DNA from: Haladaptatus litoreus
Lineage (GTDB): Archaea > Halobacteriota > Halobacteria > Halobacteriales > Haladaptataceae
Reading direction: 5' to 3'
Length of the DNA: 64,000 nt
NCBI RefSeq assembly: GCF_900156425.1
Contig: NZ_FTNO01000001.1
Location: forward strand, 496,001 to 560,000
Part shown: positions 45,059-53,974 of the stretch, piece after piece
How the letters are laid out: each line of letters begins with the position of its first letter
Numbering within the stretch: the stretch's first letter is position 1
Program-made: the position numbers and the translations under genes
Notes under the pieces: model-generated
The model's input: the letters and a program-made list of their open reading frames with translations, nothing else
Told to the model about the DNA's origin: nothing
Database searches by the model: none

Positions 45059-45238
45059 CTACCACCAGTCTGCAAGCGTCAGTGCGTTCGGCAGGTCTAC
45101 CGCAAGCCACACGTCGTCCCGGGTAATGTCCGCGATAATCGCCCGGTCGGGACATCGCTCGTCAGGCGTTTCGTCGATTGCGAAGACGATTTCCGGTTCG
45201 TCGTCACCGGTTCGTTCGTCGAGTGCTGAGTTTGTCAT
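45059..45238 (-). CDS. Small acidic conserved-type protein, 59 aa (DUF7556-like)
   Basis: The start at ATG 45238 gives MTNSALDERTGDDEPEIVFA, then DETPDERCPDRAIIADITRD and VWLAVDLPNALTLADWW. I recall short haloarchaeal proteins with an AIIADI-x-RDD-x-W core labelled DUF7556, unverified. A longer frame to 45349 overlaps the next gene and looks less protein-like. Function unknown. Confidence 0.6.
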   Translation of the reverse strand: MTNSALDERTGDDEPEIVFAIDETPDERCPDRAIIADITRDDVWLAVDLPNALTLADWW

Positions 45239-45341
45239 TGCGTCAGTTGCCGCTGAGGTGTCGGGATGTTCGTCCGGTCGTTTCAGATTGGGCTTCGGAT
45301 GGGAGTGTAAAACCGGTTGTGCCCGACAGTGCAAGCCGAGG

Positions 45342-45542
45342 TTATTCAAAATCGTCCGGGTCGAACTGGTATTCGCCGTCGTGGGGCGCTGGAACCGGCA
45401 GTTCGAACGAAAGGTCGGCCATGAACATCTTCATGACGACGAGTATCCCGATGAACGTCGGCAGTATCGAGAAAAACGGGACTGTCGTCCCAAGCCAGCG
45501 AATCGTTTCCCAGAATGATGCGAGTGTGAGTGTTATTCCCAT
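45342..45542 (-). CDS. Small single-span membrane protein, 66 aa
   Basis: A hydrophobic helix (about 17-42: LGTTVPFFSILPTFIGILVV, then MKMFMADL) is followed by an acidic tail, SFELPVPAPHDGEYQFDPDDFE. There are no cysteines. It lies about 117 bases downstream of the KaiC-like gene on the same strand, so co-transcription is possible. Family unknown. Confidence 0.55.
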   Translation of the reverse strand: MGITLTLASFWETIRWLGTTVPFFSILPTFIGILVVMKMFMADLSFELPVPAPHDGEYQFDPDDFE

Positions 45543-45658
45543 GCTCCCGTTAGGTGCAAACTGACTCTGGTAACATATAACAATGTCGGTTGTATGTCGA
45601 AGCTCTACCCTATCTATTTACACTTCGTGGTGTTCGATGCGTCTACGCCCTGTTCGGA

Positions 45659-47089
45659 TTATTCGGCCTCGTCGTCGATTCGAGGCATTCCAGTGAGTAT
45701 TCCTTGTAGGTTATCCATCGGCTCTCCGACCTTGATTCCGTTTTTCGTGATGCTGAACTCCCGAAGGAAGCGCTCGTAATCGCTGGTTCGCTTTTTGAGG
45801 ACGCCGATTGCCTTGCGCAGTTCACCTTCCAGTTCGAGATGCTGTAAGAGGATGATATTGTCGGCAAGATAGCTGATTCCCTCGCCGGTCGCCTTGACCT
45901 GTCCGGTCATCGAATCGTGCTCGGTGATGAGAATGACCGTGACGCCCATACTTTTGAGATATCGGCAGAGTGCCTGCATCGTCTCGACGAGGTTCAGTCG
46001 GTCGTCGCGGAGCGAGAGGTTGTACCCCTCGATACCGTCTATCATCACGATATCCGTCTCGTGGGTTTCGACTTCGCGCCGAACCATGTTCGAAAATTCG
46101 ACCGACGAGCGCTTTACGGGTTCTATCTCCTCCAGTTGGAGCGAATCGGAATCGACCATTCGTTTTACCGGCACGTTGATGGCTTCGCTCCGCTCGTAGA
46201 ACGTTTCCGTGCTCTCTTCGAACATGTAGATGACCGAGCGTTCACCGCGACCCGCGGCCTCTTTCATGAACTGCGTTGCGAACGTGGTTTTTCCGACGCC
46301 GGTCGCCCCGCTGATTACGGTCGTGGTTCCGCGCTCGATACCGCCGTCGAGCAGTTGGTCAACCTGCGGAATGCCCGACGAGAGGCTCTCAGGCTGGAAA
46401 TCCCGTTCGTGCACTTCGGGGTCGAGTGCGGGAAAGACCGCGATGCCGTCGTCGGAAATACGCATGCCGTGTACCCCCTCTCGGGCGCTTTTCGGGGCTT
46501 TCGGGACGGTGAGCGTTCGAGCACGCTCGTCTCGACGGAGTTCGAGTCGTCCGTCGTCAACGAACGACAGTACCTCTCTGTATCGGTCGGTACGACACGT
46601 GAAGACGACCGTCGCGCCGCGCTCTTTGAGATGTCGCGCCAGACCGACGAGTTCCTCCCGATACCGTTCCGAATCGGAAAAGAGGTGACGAAGCCTCGTC
46701 ACCGGGTCAACGACGACGCGGTCGGGGTCGAGTTCGGAGATGCGCTCGGCGATACGACCGACGAGGTCGGCATCGGAAACGTCCGCGACGAACGTTTCAC
46801 GCGGCTCGTCGGTGGGGTTCGTTTCGGCACGCACATCCAGAAACGAGATGTCGTCGGTGTCGATACCGACCGAGTCGGCTTTCTCTCGGAGCTCGTCCAT
46901 TGTTTGCGAGCAGTGAACGAACAGGGATGTTTCGTCTCGCTCGACGCCCGCTTCGAGAAAACGAAGTCCGACGAGTGTCTTTCCCGCACCAGCGTCGCCG
47001 CGAAGGACGTACGACCGTTCTGTGGTGAATCCACCATTGAAAACGGTGTCGAGGCCACGGATGCCAGTCGATAGTCGTTCAGCAGACAT
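45659..47089 (-). CDS. Two-domain KaiC/RAD55-like ATPase
   Basis: 476 residues with two RecA-like KaiC domains. Domain 1 has Walker A GDAGAGKT at 31-38, VVDPVTRLRHLF as Walker B and VVFTCRTDRY. Domain 2 (about 235-476) has Walker A GATGVGKTTF near 260-268, EESTETFYERSEA (the catalytic Glu pair) and Walker B IVMIDGIEGYNL. The C-terminus has the KaiC-type tail LREFSITKNGIKVG. Archaeal KaiC paralogues are mostly signalling ATPases rather than clocks, and no KaiB is seen here. Targets are unknown. Confidence 0.87.
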   Translation of the reverse strand: MSAERLSTGIRGLDTVFNGGFTTERSYVLRGDAGAGKTLVGLRFLEAGVERDETSLFVHCSQTMDELREKADSVGIDTDDISFLDVRAETNPTDEPRETFVADVSDADLVGRIAERISELDPDRVVVDPVTRLRHLFSDSERYREELVGLARHLKERGATVVFTCRTDRYREVLSFVDDGRLELRRDERARTLTVPKAPKSAREGVHGMRISDDGIAVFPALDPEVHERDFQPESLSSGIPQVDQLLDGGIERGTTTVISGATGVGKTTFATQFMKEAAGRGERSVIYMFEESTETFYERSEAINVPVKRMVDSDSLQLEEIEPVKRSSVEFSNMVRREVETHETDIVMIDGIEGYNLSLRDDRLNLVETMQALCRYLKSMGVTVILITEHDSMTGQVKATGEGISYLADNIILLQHLELEGELRKAIGVLKKRTSDYERFLREFSITKNGIKVGEPMDNLQGILTGMPRIDDEAE

Positions 47090-47167
47090 TGGTATAATCG
47101 CAGATTGCTGCCGTAAAATTGTTGTGGATAGTTCGGACGACGAGCAACTCGATTATTGTCGAACCAC

Positions 47168-47563
47168 TCAGTCGAGCGGCGAGAACACCGGCGCAGGCAT
47201 CCCCTCGATTTCGATTGTCGTGGTGAACGTCACCTCGTCCGCGATTTCGACGCTCCCCTCGATTCGGCCGAGAAGCTGTGCATCGCCCAAATCAACGATT
47301 GCGACCTGATAGGGGCCTTCGACGCCCACCGGAGGCACAGTAATCGTGGTTTCGCTGTGAACCTCTCCAGTCTCGGGAAGGTCGCGCGGTTCGAGATTCC
47401 GGTCGCCGCACTCGCCACACGCCCGCTTTGGGGTCGCGCTGACGTGGCCACACGAGGAACATTCGAGGCCGACGAGGTTCCCCGATTCGAGATGCTTTCG
47501 CCACTCCGCGTAGGTCAGGCCGACTTCCGAATCGACTCTGCCGTCCGAACGTTCGCTCGTCAT
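47168..47563 (-). CDS. Zn-ribbon OB-fold protein (DUF35 type), thiolase partner
   Basis: 131 residues. The rubredoxin-like zinc ribbon is CSSCGHVSATPKRACGECG (about 36-54), then an OB fold with PETGEVHSETTITVPPVG, YQVAIVDLGDAQLLGRIEG. Such proteins form complexes with archaeal thiolases and HMG-CoA synthase to channel acetoacetyl-CoA. Its start overlaps the stop of the thiolase gene (ATGA), matching that role. Confidence 0.85.
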   Translation of the reverse strand: MTSERSDGRVDSEVGLTYAEWRKHLESGNLVGLECSSCGHVSATPKRACGECGDRNLEPRDLPETGEVHSETTITVPPVGVEGPYQVAIVDLGDAQLLGRIEGSVEIADEVTFTTTIEIEGMPAPVFSPLD

Positions 47564-48729
47564 GCTCGTTCCTCCATGACGGTGACGACGGTAGTTCCAG
47601 CGTCGCCGCCGAGGTTGTGCGCGATTCCCGTTTTCGCACCCTCGACTTGCCGCTCGTCGGCGGTTCCGCGGAGTTGCTTCGTCAACTCTACGATTTGAGC
47701 GGTTCCGGTCGCGCCGATTGGATGGCCCTTCGATTTCAAGCCGCCGCTCGGATTCACGGGGAGTTCCCCGTCGATGTAGGTTCGACCCTCGGCGGTCGCC
47801 GCTCCGCCGCTCCCGTCTTCGAACAGCCCCAGTGCTTCGATTGCCAGCACCTCCGCGCCGGTGAAGCAGTCGTGGACTTCCGCGAAATCGACGTTTTCTG
47901 CCCGGATTCCGGCTTGCTCGTATGCTTCCTGCGCGGCGTTGCGCGCGGACTGCGTTGCGGAAAGCGATGTCTTGTCCGCCAGCGGAATCGCGTCGGTTCG
48001 GTGGCCGACGCCGGTCACGTCAACCGGTTCGCCCGCAAAGTTGTCCGCGAGGTCGGAGGAGACGACGACCACCGCGGACGCGCCGTCCGAAAACGGGCAG
48101 CAGTCCATCAGGTGGAAGGGGTCTGCGACGATTGGACTGTCGAGAACCGCCTCGACGGTCGTGTCCTTGCCGAAATGGGCGTGCGGGTTGAACTGCCCGT
48201 GGTGGTGATTCTTCACGGCGACCTCGGCGAGTTGCGCCTCGGTCGTCCCGTACTCGTGCATGTGGCGTTTCGTGAGCAGTGCGAACACTCCCGGGAAGGT
48301 CAAGCCTGCAGGTTGTTCGTACTGCCGGTGGGCCGCGCTGGCGAAGATTTTCGTCATCTCGCCGGTTCCGAGGCCGGTTTCGGGGGTACATCGTTCCGCG
48401 CCGCCGACCAGTGCAACGTCGTGGATGCCTGCTTCGACTGCCTGCACGGCGTGTTTGAACGCGTTCGAGGAGGTTGCACAGGCGTCCTCGAATCGTTGGC
48501 AGGGGATGCCTTGCAGGCCGATGTGAGTCGCCAGTTTCGGTGCGAGGTGGGTGTCGGATTCGGCTTGGCCGCCCAGCGCGTTGCCGAAATAGAAGGCGTC
48601 GATTTCGCCCAGCGAGACGCCAGCGTCGTCGATAGACGCGAACGCGGCATCCGCGAACAGTTCCTCTATCGGTTGGTCGTGTGGGCCGAAATCCGTCATC
48701 CCTGCCCCGACGACGACAGCTCGTGACAT
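47560..48729 (-). CDS. Thiolase-family acetyl-CoA C-acyltransferase
   Basis: The start at ATG 48729 (389 aa) gives MSRAVVVGAGMTDFG, the normal thiolase N-terminus. The active-site Cys region is RFEDACATSSNAFKHAV (about residue 85), and the late motifs are EVHDCFTGAEVLAIEALGL, then PVNPSGGLKSKGHPIGATG with the catalytic His in GHPIGATG. It condenses or cleaves acyl-CoAs. The coupled DUF35 gene suggests a lipid or mevalonate route, or beta-oxidation with the acyl-CoA synthetase nearby. Confidence 0.9.
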   Translation of the reverse strand: MSRAVVVGAGMTDFGPHDQPIEELFADAAFASIDDAGVSLGEIDAFYFGNALGGQAESDTHLAPKLATHIGLQGIPCQRFEDACATSSNAFKHAVQAVEAGIHDVALVGGAERCTPETGLGTGEMTKIFASAAHRQYEQPAGLTFPGVFALLTKRHMHEYGTTEAQLAEVAVKNHHHGQFNPHAHFGKDTTVEAVLDSPIVADPFHLMDCCPFSDGASAVVVVSSDLADNFAGEPVDVTGVGHRTDAIPLADKTSLSATQSARNAAQEAYEQAGIRAENVDFAEVHDCFTGAEVLAIEALGLFEDGSGGAATAEGRTYIDGELPVNPSGGLKSKGHPIGATGTAQIVELTKQLRGTADERQVEGAKTGIAHNLGGDAGTTVVTVMEERA

Positions 48730-49032
48730 GTCGGTTCGTTCAATTAGGAGGGGCAAGAAACTACGGAATCAGATACATCGCTTGGGTGAAGATGGTTTGT
48801 TTGCAGGATAGCGCCGAATCTGGTTCGGTGTGGCGTCAATGCGTTTCCTTGCGGGTCTGTGATTCTGTCCCTCACGTGGTGTTGTCAGCAATTGCCGACT
48901 CCACTGAAACCGCAACCGCCACCGCGCTCGCGGTTCCACCGCTCGCAGTCGAGGTCGCTCCGCGACCTCATTTCCCACACGCCTCCCCAACCGACTCCTT
49001 CAACTCGCTTTCGCTCGTTTCAGTCGCCCCTC

Positions 49033-49089
49033 GCGCGTGCGCCACCAGGCCCTCGGATATGAAATCCTCGGGCCTGCTGGCGCACGCGC
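49033..49089. repeat. Inner hairpin of the palindromic element
   Basis: Arms of 25 bases (49033-49057 and 49065-49089) pair with three mismatches around a seven-base loop. The left arm starts GCGCGTGCGCCA and the right arm ends TGGCGCACGCGC. The hairpin sits at the centre of the larger inverted repeat, making a cruciform-prone structure. Confidence 0.75.
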
Positions 49090-49141
49090 CGGAGAGTCTG
49101 TGAAAATTCGTACAATCCGAATTTGTTCGGTGGCGCGCGAA

Positions 49142-49166
49142 GGCGAACCTCTGGCGGAGGTTCGCC
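49142..49166. repeat. Second inner hairpin of the palindromic element
   Basis: GGCGAACCTC at 49142-49151 pairs perfectly with GAGGTTCGCC at 49157-49166 around a five-base loop. Confidence 0.65.
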
Positions 49167-49582
49167 CGCGCGAGGGACGACCAAAACGAGCGAAAGCGAG
49201 TGCGGGAGTCGGTTGGGGAGGGTGTGGGTGAGTGTGGTAGCGGTTTGATTGGAGTCGTGACTTGCTTCTGGCAAACAGACGAAAAGGGAGATGTAGTGAC
49301 GTAGTAGTTCGAGCTTGCTATCCCTGAAAAACATTCGAACCAGCAGTACGAATCACGACTTTGCGAGACAATTCAGCCGATGCCTGAACTACCCCACAGC
49401 ATCCGTAACCACTCCCTGCGAATCGACAGCGCGGTCTGCCCGAACCGCAACCTCGACGAAACCCCGACAAAAACCAACGAAAGACCGTTTGCGCGACCGA
49501 CCACAAAATACGGCTCACAGTTCGAACACGCCGACGAGTAGCCGACTCATTACTAAATAACCATTTCCCGTCTCGATTGAAC

Positions 49583-50572
49583 ATGGCTTCGCCGGGAACG
49601 GTACGGCTGTTGACCGCTCTTTGGGAGGGGTCGCTGGACGAGGTTCGACCGACGCTGGACGTGGATACGGGGGAAGTCACCTATCCCGACGCGACACAGC
49701 AGTTGGACGACCGCGACGGGGAGACGTTCGACGTGTTGGAAACACTGGCGGAACGCGACCTCCTCTACCGCGAATTTCAGGAAAAACAGTACATCTGCCC
49801 GCGCTGTGAGGCGAAGGGGATGCAGTACACCACAGCGTGTCCGACGTGCGAATCGCCGCAGACGATTCGCACCGAACGATACGTCCACTCCGACTGTGGC
49901 TACGACGGACTGCGCGAGCAGTTCGTCGGCGAGGATGGGGTGACCTGCCCAGAGTGTGAGACGACGGTGGAATCGCTCTCCCAACTCGAATCCGAAGCGG
50001 TTCACATCTGCGAGGACTGCGAAACGGCGTTCGAAAGACCCGCGCATCGACTTCGCTGTCGTGAATGCTTCCTCGTCTCACAACCACTCCAAACCATCGA
50101 GCGAATCCTGTATCGCTACTACATCAGCGAGGAGGGTGCGAACTGGGTGGAAAAGCAGTTGACCGCGCGACAACTGCTGGTCGAGATTCTGGAAACGCGA
50201 ACGCTCGAAACGGAAATCGACACGACGGTCGAAAACCGCTCGGGGGAGACGGTTCCGGTGCACGTCTTCGCGCACGACGACCTGCTCGACGACCGCGTTA
50301 TCGGCGCAATCCACGAGCGACCGGACGAAGCGGACGTTCGAGAACTACAATCCGTGGCGGCCGACGCGAACGCCCGCGCGACGCTCGTCACCACGTCCGG
50401 TGAAATCGTCGGCAACGAGGTCTCCGAGATGGTTGCCGAGGAAGGGGTGTCCGTCCTCCGACTGACGAGAAACGATACGCTCCGACGCGAGTACGAAATC
50501 GTGGAGGGGACAGAAGCACGCAACTCGTTCGTCGGACGAATCGCCAATATTTTCAAGCCTCAGCACGGATAA
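49583..50572 (+). CDS. Cysteine-rich zinc-ribbon protein with TackOD1-like domain
   Basis: ATG 49583 is preferred (329 aa); a TTG two codons earlier is also open. The N-terminal 65 residues form a small helical domain. Residues about 70-165 hold at least five Cys pairs: CPRCEAKGMQYTTACPTC, HSDCGYDGL, CPECETT, CEDCETAF and CRECF, all of the zinc-ribbon spacing. The order HxDCGY-CPEC-CEDC-CREC matches the TackOD1 output domain as I recall it. The C-terminal part (VPVHVFAHDDLLDDRVIGAI, VAADANARATLVTTSGEIVG) looks like a Rossmann or nuclease-like half and is not resolved. It is cytoplasmic. A regulatory or nucleic-acid-binding role is inferred. Confidence 0.65.
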   Translation: MASPGTVRLLTALWEGSLDEVRPTLDVDTGEVTYPDATQQLDDRDGETFDVLETLAERDLLYREFQEKQYICPRCEAKGMQYTTACPTCESPQTIRTERYVHSDCGYDGLREQFVGEDGVTCPECETTVESLSQLESEAVHICEDCETAFERPAHRLRCRECFLVSQPLQTIERILYRYYISEEGANWVEKQLTARQLLVEILETRTLETEIDTTVENRSGETVPVHVFAHDDLLDDRVIGAIHERPDEADVRELQSVAADANARATLVTTSGEIVGNEVSEMVAEEGVSVLRLTRNDTLRREYEIVEGTEARNSFVGRIANIFKPQHG

Positions 50573-50686
50573 TATTCTCCGTGGTTTCGAAGGCGCGTTT
50601 CGTGTGACATATCTCGACCTGCACCGACGGATTAGTGTTCGGTCAGCACATACCAGCGTTGCCGGATACGCGGACTTACGGTAACC

Positions 50687-50974
50687 ATGCTCAACCGACT
50701 CAATCCCTTCAGCCGAAGTAACGCGAAGAAAAAATCGCAGACAGAGAGCGACCACAACATCGAGATTCGGTGTCCGGAGACGATGGAACTGCTGGCGACC
50801 GAGGAAACCGACCCCGACGAGTGGGATTCGGACGTGGACGACGGCGAGGGAATCGCGACCTACGACTGTTCGCACTGCGGCGGTCAGCATCGGTATCTCT
50901 GGGGGCCGCCGGTTCCGCTCATCCTCGACGAACAAACCGCCGACAGCGAACCAGTTCTGTTCGGCGACGAGTGA
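50687..50974 (+). CDS. Small zinc-binding-type protein, 95 aa
   Basis: A basic N-terminus (NRLNPFSRSNAKKKS) precedes IEIRCPETMELL and a CSHCGGQHRYLWGPP knuckle. The single Cys before ETMELL and the CxxC pair with a nearby His could chelate one zinc. The tail is acidic. It starts a run of three short cysteine-containing genes on the same strand. Family unknown. Confidence 0.6.
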   Translation: MLNRLNPFSRSNAKKKSQTESDHNIEIRCPETMELLATEETDPDEWDSDVDDGEGIATYDCSHCGGQHRYLWGPPVPLILDEQTADSEPVLFGDE

Positions 50975-51025
50975 GTTTTCCGCCAACATCGGCGCACCGA
51001 GTGCTTATACCGACTCGTTCCTGAG

Positions 51026-51400
51026 ATGATGTATGAACGGAGAGATGGAACGATGAGGGGGATGAGGTTCGGCGGCGGGCGGATTTTCCGTATCTTCGTG
51101 TTGTTGCTAATCCTCTCGCTCGGACGACGACTGTTCTTCGGCGACCGAGGCGGGCCGCTCGGTGGAACCGGCATCGACAGCGCGATTCTCGTCGGTGTCG
51201 GCGTCGGCGTCCTCGTCATCGGCGGCGTTCTCGCGTATCGAGCGGGCATGTTTTCCAGAAACGGGTCTTCGTCCGCAACGACCACAGAACCGCCCGAGGG
51301 AGGATACGTGTGTCGATACTGCGGGACGAATTTGGAGCGGTTCCGGAACCGGTGTCCGTACTGCGAGACGCGGAATCCGGTGACGAATCCGGACGAATAG
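51026..51400 (+). CDS. Membrane-anchored zinc-ribbon protein, 124 aa
   Basis: Starts possible at 51026, 51029 or 51053. Two hydrophobic helices (about 20-33, FRIFVLLLILSLG, and 51-72, ILVGVGVGVLVIGGVLAY) precede a C-terminal zinc ribbon, CRYCGTNLERFRNRCPYCE. The ribbon is probably cytoplasmic. Function unknown; it stands between two other short cysteine-containing genes. Confidence 0.6.
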   Translation: MMYERRDGTMRGMRFGGGRIFRIFVLLLILSLGRRLFFGDRGGPLGGTGIDSAILVGVGVGVLVIGGVLAYRAGMFSRNGSSSATTTEPPEGGYVCRYCGTNLERFRNRCPYCETRNPVTNPDE

Positions 51401-51500
51401 CGGATAGGTTCTGTGATGGCGGATAGGTAACAGCAACGACGTGTGACTGCTGCGACTGTTCACTTCAACTATTAAGCTGATTGGGTTGCTATGACATACC

Positions 51501-51812
51501 GTGAAATCCGAGACGCTCTTTCGAGTACTCGTCGCTGGAGTGCTCACCGTTGCGCCGACGTTGTTGTTCCTCGGATTGTGGCGAGGGCTGATGGCCCTCC
51601 GTGACGACGACCTTGTCAATCGCACCATGAACGGCGAGTTCGGTTCGGTGCCGAACTCCTTGCTCCGTCCCGGCCTGCCCGGTTCTTCGAAAGCCAGTCG
51701 TGACCCACTGACCGCGAATCGCCCCGGTACCTCGCTTCGGTGTCGAACCTGTGACGCGGAAAACCCAAGCTACGCCGACTACTGCGGCAACTGTCTCGAA
51801 AGAATCAGATGA
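51501..51812 (+). CDS. Membrane-anchored zinc-ribbon protein, 103 aa
   Basis: Starts at GTG 51501. An N-terminal helix (about 6-30: LFRVLVAGVLTVAPTLLFLG) is followed by a Pro/Arg-rich linker and a C-terminal zinc ribbon, CRTCDAENPSYADYCGNC. The layout (membrane helix then C-terminal ribbon) repeats that of the preceding gene, though the sequences are otherwise unlike. Confidence 0.6.
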   Translation: MKSETLFRVLVAGVLTVAPTLLFLGLWRGLMALRDDDLVNRTMNGEFGSVPNSLLRPGLPGSSKASRDPLTANRPGTSLRCRTCDAENPSYADYCGNCLERIR

Positions 51813-52017
51813 CTGTTCGAGCGCTTAGTTCCCTTCGCGCTCGATTTGGGCTTCGTAGATCCGTCCTAACTGTCAGCGTCGCTGGAGAGGAATGAGTTCC
51901 GTCGCTATCGTAATTCGGCAAGCGAACTATCGTGGTGTCGCCTGAGGGAGACTATTTGCCTATTCGAATCTCAGATTCTCCTGTCTGACTGCGCTCGCTC
52001 GAATCACTATTCTTGTG

Positions 52018-53178
52018 CTACTCGATTCGTCGCTCTCTCCCGTGTTCTCGCCGTTCTTGCTCTCGCTCCGTCTCTCGTCCATCTACGACGCGAAAACCAG
52101 TCTCTTCGCGCGCGGAGAGTGCCCGCTGTGGGAAGGGAATCTCGATTCCGTCCCGCTCGTAGGCGGTTTTCACGTCGGCGACGACCGCGGTGATTGCGCG
52201 CCACTTCCGGCGACTGCTCGGTCGGTCTATCCAAAATCGGAGTTCGAGAAGGATGGCGGAGTCGCCGAACCCCGTCAAAACCGCGCGAGGCCGTGGAACT
52301 TCCAGAATGGCCGCAACGTCCGTCATCGTTCGCTCGGCGACCGAAATCGCCCGATAGGGGTCTGTCGAGTAGTCGATGCCGACTTCGACTTCGAGTCGAA
52401 GTCGGCCCTTTCGCCCGTAGTTCGTGATGGTGGAAGAGCCAACCACGTCGTTCGGGATGATGACGTACTCTCCCGAGAACGTCTCGATTCGCGTGGTAAA
52501 CAGCGTGATGTCCGTGACGATTCCTTCGTCGTCCTCGTTTCCCTCGATTGGAATCCGTATCCAGTCGCCGATTTCGAACGGCCGCGAGAACATGAGCGTG
52601 AATCCGGCAATCAACGAACTCAAAGTTTCGTTCGCCGCCAAACCGATGATGATGCCGAGGAATCCGGCCCCGATGAGAAACGCTCGGACATCGACCCGCC
52701 ACACGCCCAACAGGAGCAGTCCGGCGAGGAGGTAGACACAAACCTCCCCGACTCGGGCGATGACCTCCCCTTGGTGACCGGTTATCTGCTCGCTTTGCGT
52801 GATGAATCGGTCGATGACGCGGACGAACATCCCCGCGCCGACGTAGGCCGCCGCGAGGACGCCGAAGGTAATCGCCAGTCGGACGCCCGCCGAGGTGAGT
52901 TGTGAGAACAAATCGACTTGCGGGGCAGGTGCGGCGTCGTCCGTCCAGAGCGCGAGGGTGTACTGTCCGATGAAAATCGCGGCGAGTCCACTCGTGGTGA
53001 GCAAGAGAACGTCTACGAGACGGGGATTCATCCGACGCTTCAACCGCGGCGCGACTTTCCAGAGAATCCACGTGACGAAGACGAGAACCACGAGTAGAAA
53101 CGTCGATAGCAGTACCCGAGCGTCGGGAACTGGGAGTTGCTGAATGACCGTGGAGAGGAACCGTAGCGAGTTCGGCAT
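52018..53178 (-). CDS. mscS: Small-conductance mechanosensitive channel (MscS family)
   Basis: The start at ATG 53178 (386 aa) drops a Lys/Arg leader of a longer frame. Four or five helices lead to the pore-lining segment FLIGAGFLGIIIGLAANETLSSLIAGF, Gly/Ala-packed as in MscS TM3. The beta domain (FEIGDWIRIPIEGNEDDEGIVTDI, IPNDVV) and the C-terminal alpha-beta domain (VEVGIDYSTDPYRAISVAERT) follow. It releases solutes during osmotic downshock. The C-terminal basic tail is long. No partner gene is near. Confidence 0.88.
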   Translation of the reverse strand: MPNSLRFLSTVIQQLPVPDARVLLSTFLLVVLVFVTWILWKVAPRLKRRMNPRLVDVLLLTTSGLAAIFIGQYTLALWTDDAAPAPQVDLFSQLTSAGVRLAITFGVLAAAYVGAGMFVRVIDRFITQSEQITGHQGEVIARVGEVCVYLLAGLLLLGVWRVDVRAFLIGAGFLGIIIGLAANETLSSLIAGFTLMFSRPFEIGDWIRIPIEGNEDDEGIVTDITLFTTRIETFSGEYVIIPNDVVGSSTITNYGRKGRLRLEVEVGIDYSTDPYRAISVAERTMTDVAAILEVPRPRAVLTGFGDSAILLELRFWIDRPSSRRKWRAITAVVADVKTAYERDGIEIPFPQRALSAREETGFRVVDGRETEREQERREHGRERRIE

Positions 53179-53399
53179 GTGAATCGACTTCCTGCGTGAT
53201 GCGGTGTGTTTTGATGCTGTAGCGCTCAGGACGTGCTCTGTCTGCAATCGTCAGTCGTCGGAACGATGCACCCCTGCCACACCCTCTCTAGTCGGTATGG
53301 ACGGCGATATGCTTTAGAATGTTGGAAAGTCTACAAAATTGAGACAGTATCATCGTGTTTTGAAAATCCAACTGGAACGTCGAAGCGACACTGTAGCCG

Positions 53400-53801
53400 T
53401 CAGTTTTCCCGCAGTCGGACGTTCCAATCGTCGGCTTCCCGTAGATACGTTGGCACTGCGGTGGAATCGACCGTTTCGTGGAGGTAAATCGTCCCGTCAT
53501 CGACCGCGCCGCGTCCGAGGTCGGTGAACAGTCGCTCCAACCCGTTGCGCCAGCCCTCGTCGACTAACTGCCGCCAACAGGCTTCGAAAGCGTCCTCTTC
53601 GCTCGCAGTCGGCCCGCCGCTTTCGCGGGCCAGTTCGAGACAGCAATCGGGACAACTGCGAACCGACACTGGTTCCTTGAGCGCGTGGACGTGCCCGTCG
53701 AAGGTGACGACCGGCGTTTTCTCGTTCATCGCGCCGTGTCGCTCACAAACCGCGTCTTCGGTGTCGGTGCCGATGTAGATGGGGCGTCGGTTCTGTGGCA
53801 T
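53400..53801 (-). CDS. Hypothetical cysteine-containing protein, 133 aa
   Basis: The start gives MPQNRRPIYIGTDTEDAVCE. CERHG early and CPDCCLEL mid-protein could form one metal site. The C-terminal half is acidic with several Trp (FEACWRQLVDEGWRNGLERL). It has no membrane helix. The family is not recognised. About 220 bases to its left separate it from mscS without another gene. Confidence 0.55.
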   Translation of the reverse strand: MPQNRRPIYIGTDTEDAVCERHGAMNEKTPVVTFDGHVHALKEPVSVRSCPDCCLELARESGGPTASEEDAFEACWRQLVDEGWRNGLERLFTDLGRGAVDDGTIYLHETVDSTAVPTYLREADDWNVRLREN

Positions 53802-53974
53802 GGTCGGAAATGAGAACTAACCAACAACCGATTCGGCTATCAAACTACCGGCGATGGGGACGGGTCGAGAATCGCGGGGGTATCACCAGCCAACCTTGCA
53901 TCTGAAAGCACCGAAAGTAAATACATAATTCGGCGGCAAATAGTTATTTCCTACCGGTGACGGAACGAACAGTT

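Larger units (their letters stand above)
48887..49270. repeat. Large imperfect palindromic intergenic element
   Basis: Fills most of the roughly 850-base gap between the thiolase and the zinc-ribbon gene. Outer arms at 48974-49020 and 49183-49228 match over about 46 bases with few mismatches: CTCCCCAACCGACTCC on the left, and its complement GGGAGTCGGTTGGGGAG on the right, each next to CTCGCTTTCGCTCGTTTT or its complement. The pairing continues outward with less identity (48887-48922 with 49229-49266) if a left insertion of about 50 bases is looped out. Two hairpins lie inside. Open frames here (for example 49037-49231 plus, 49020-49334 minus) are by-products of the symmetry. The rest of the gap, 49271-49582, shows no gene beyond the promoter of the next one. 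It may be a non-autonomous mobile or repetitive element. Confidence 0.75.

Noticed and set aside
45917-47074. 385-codon frame antisense to the KaiC-like gene
   Set aside because: The minus-strand frame has two clear Walker A motifs. The plus frame is a shadow.
45659-47089. A circadian Kai clock locus
   Set aside because: No KaiB or KaiA is adjacent, and archaeal KaiC paralogues usually serve other signalling roles.
47617-48726. 369-codon frame antisense to the thiolase
   Set aside because: Thiolase motifs on the minus strand decide the coding strand.
49020-49334. Arg/Pro-rich open frames on both strands inside the palindromic element
   Set aside because: They are created by the inverted repeats and have no domain features.
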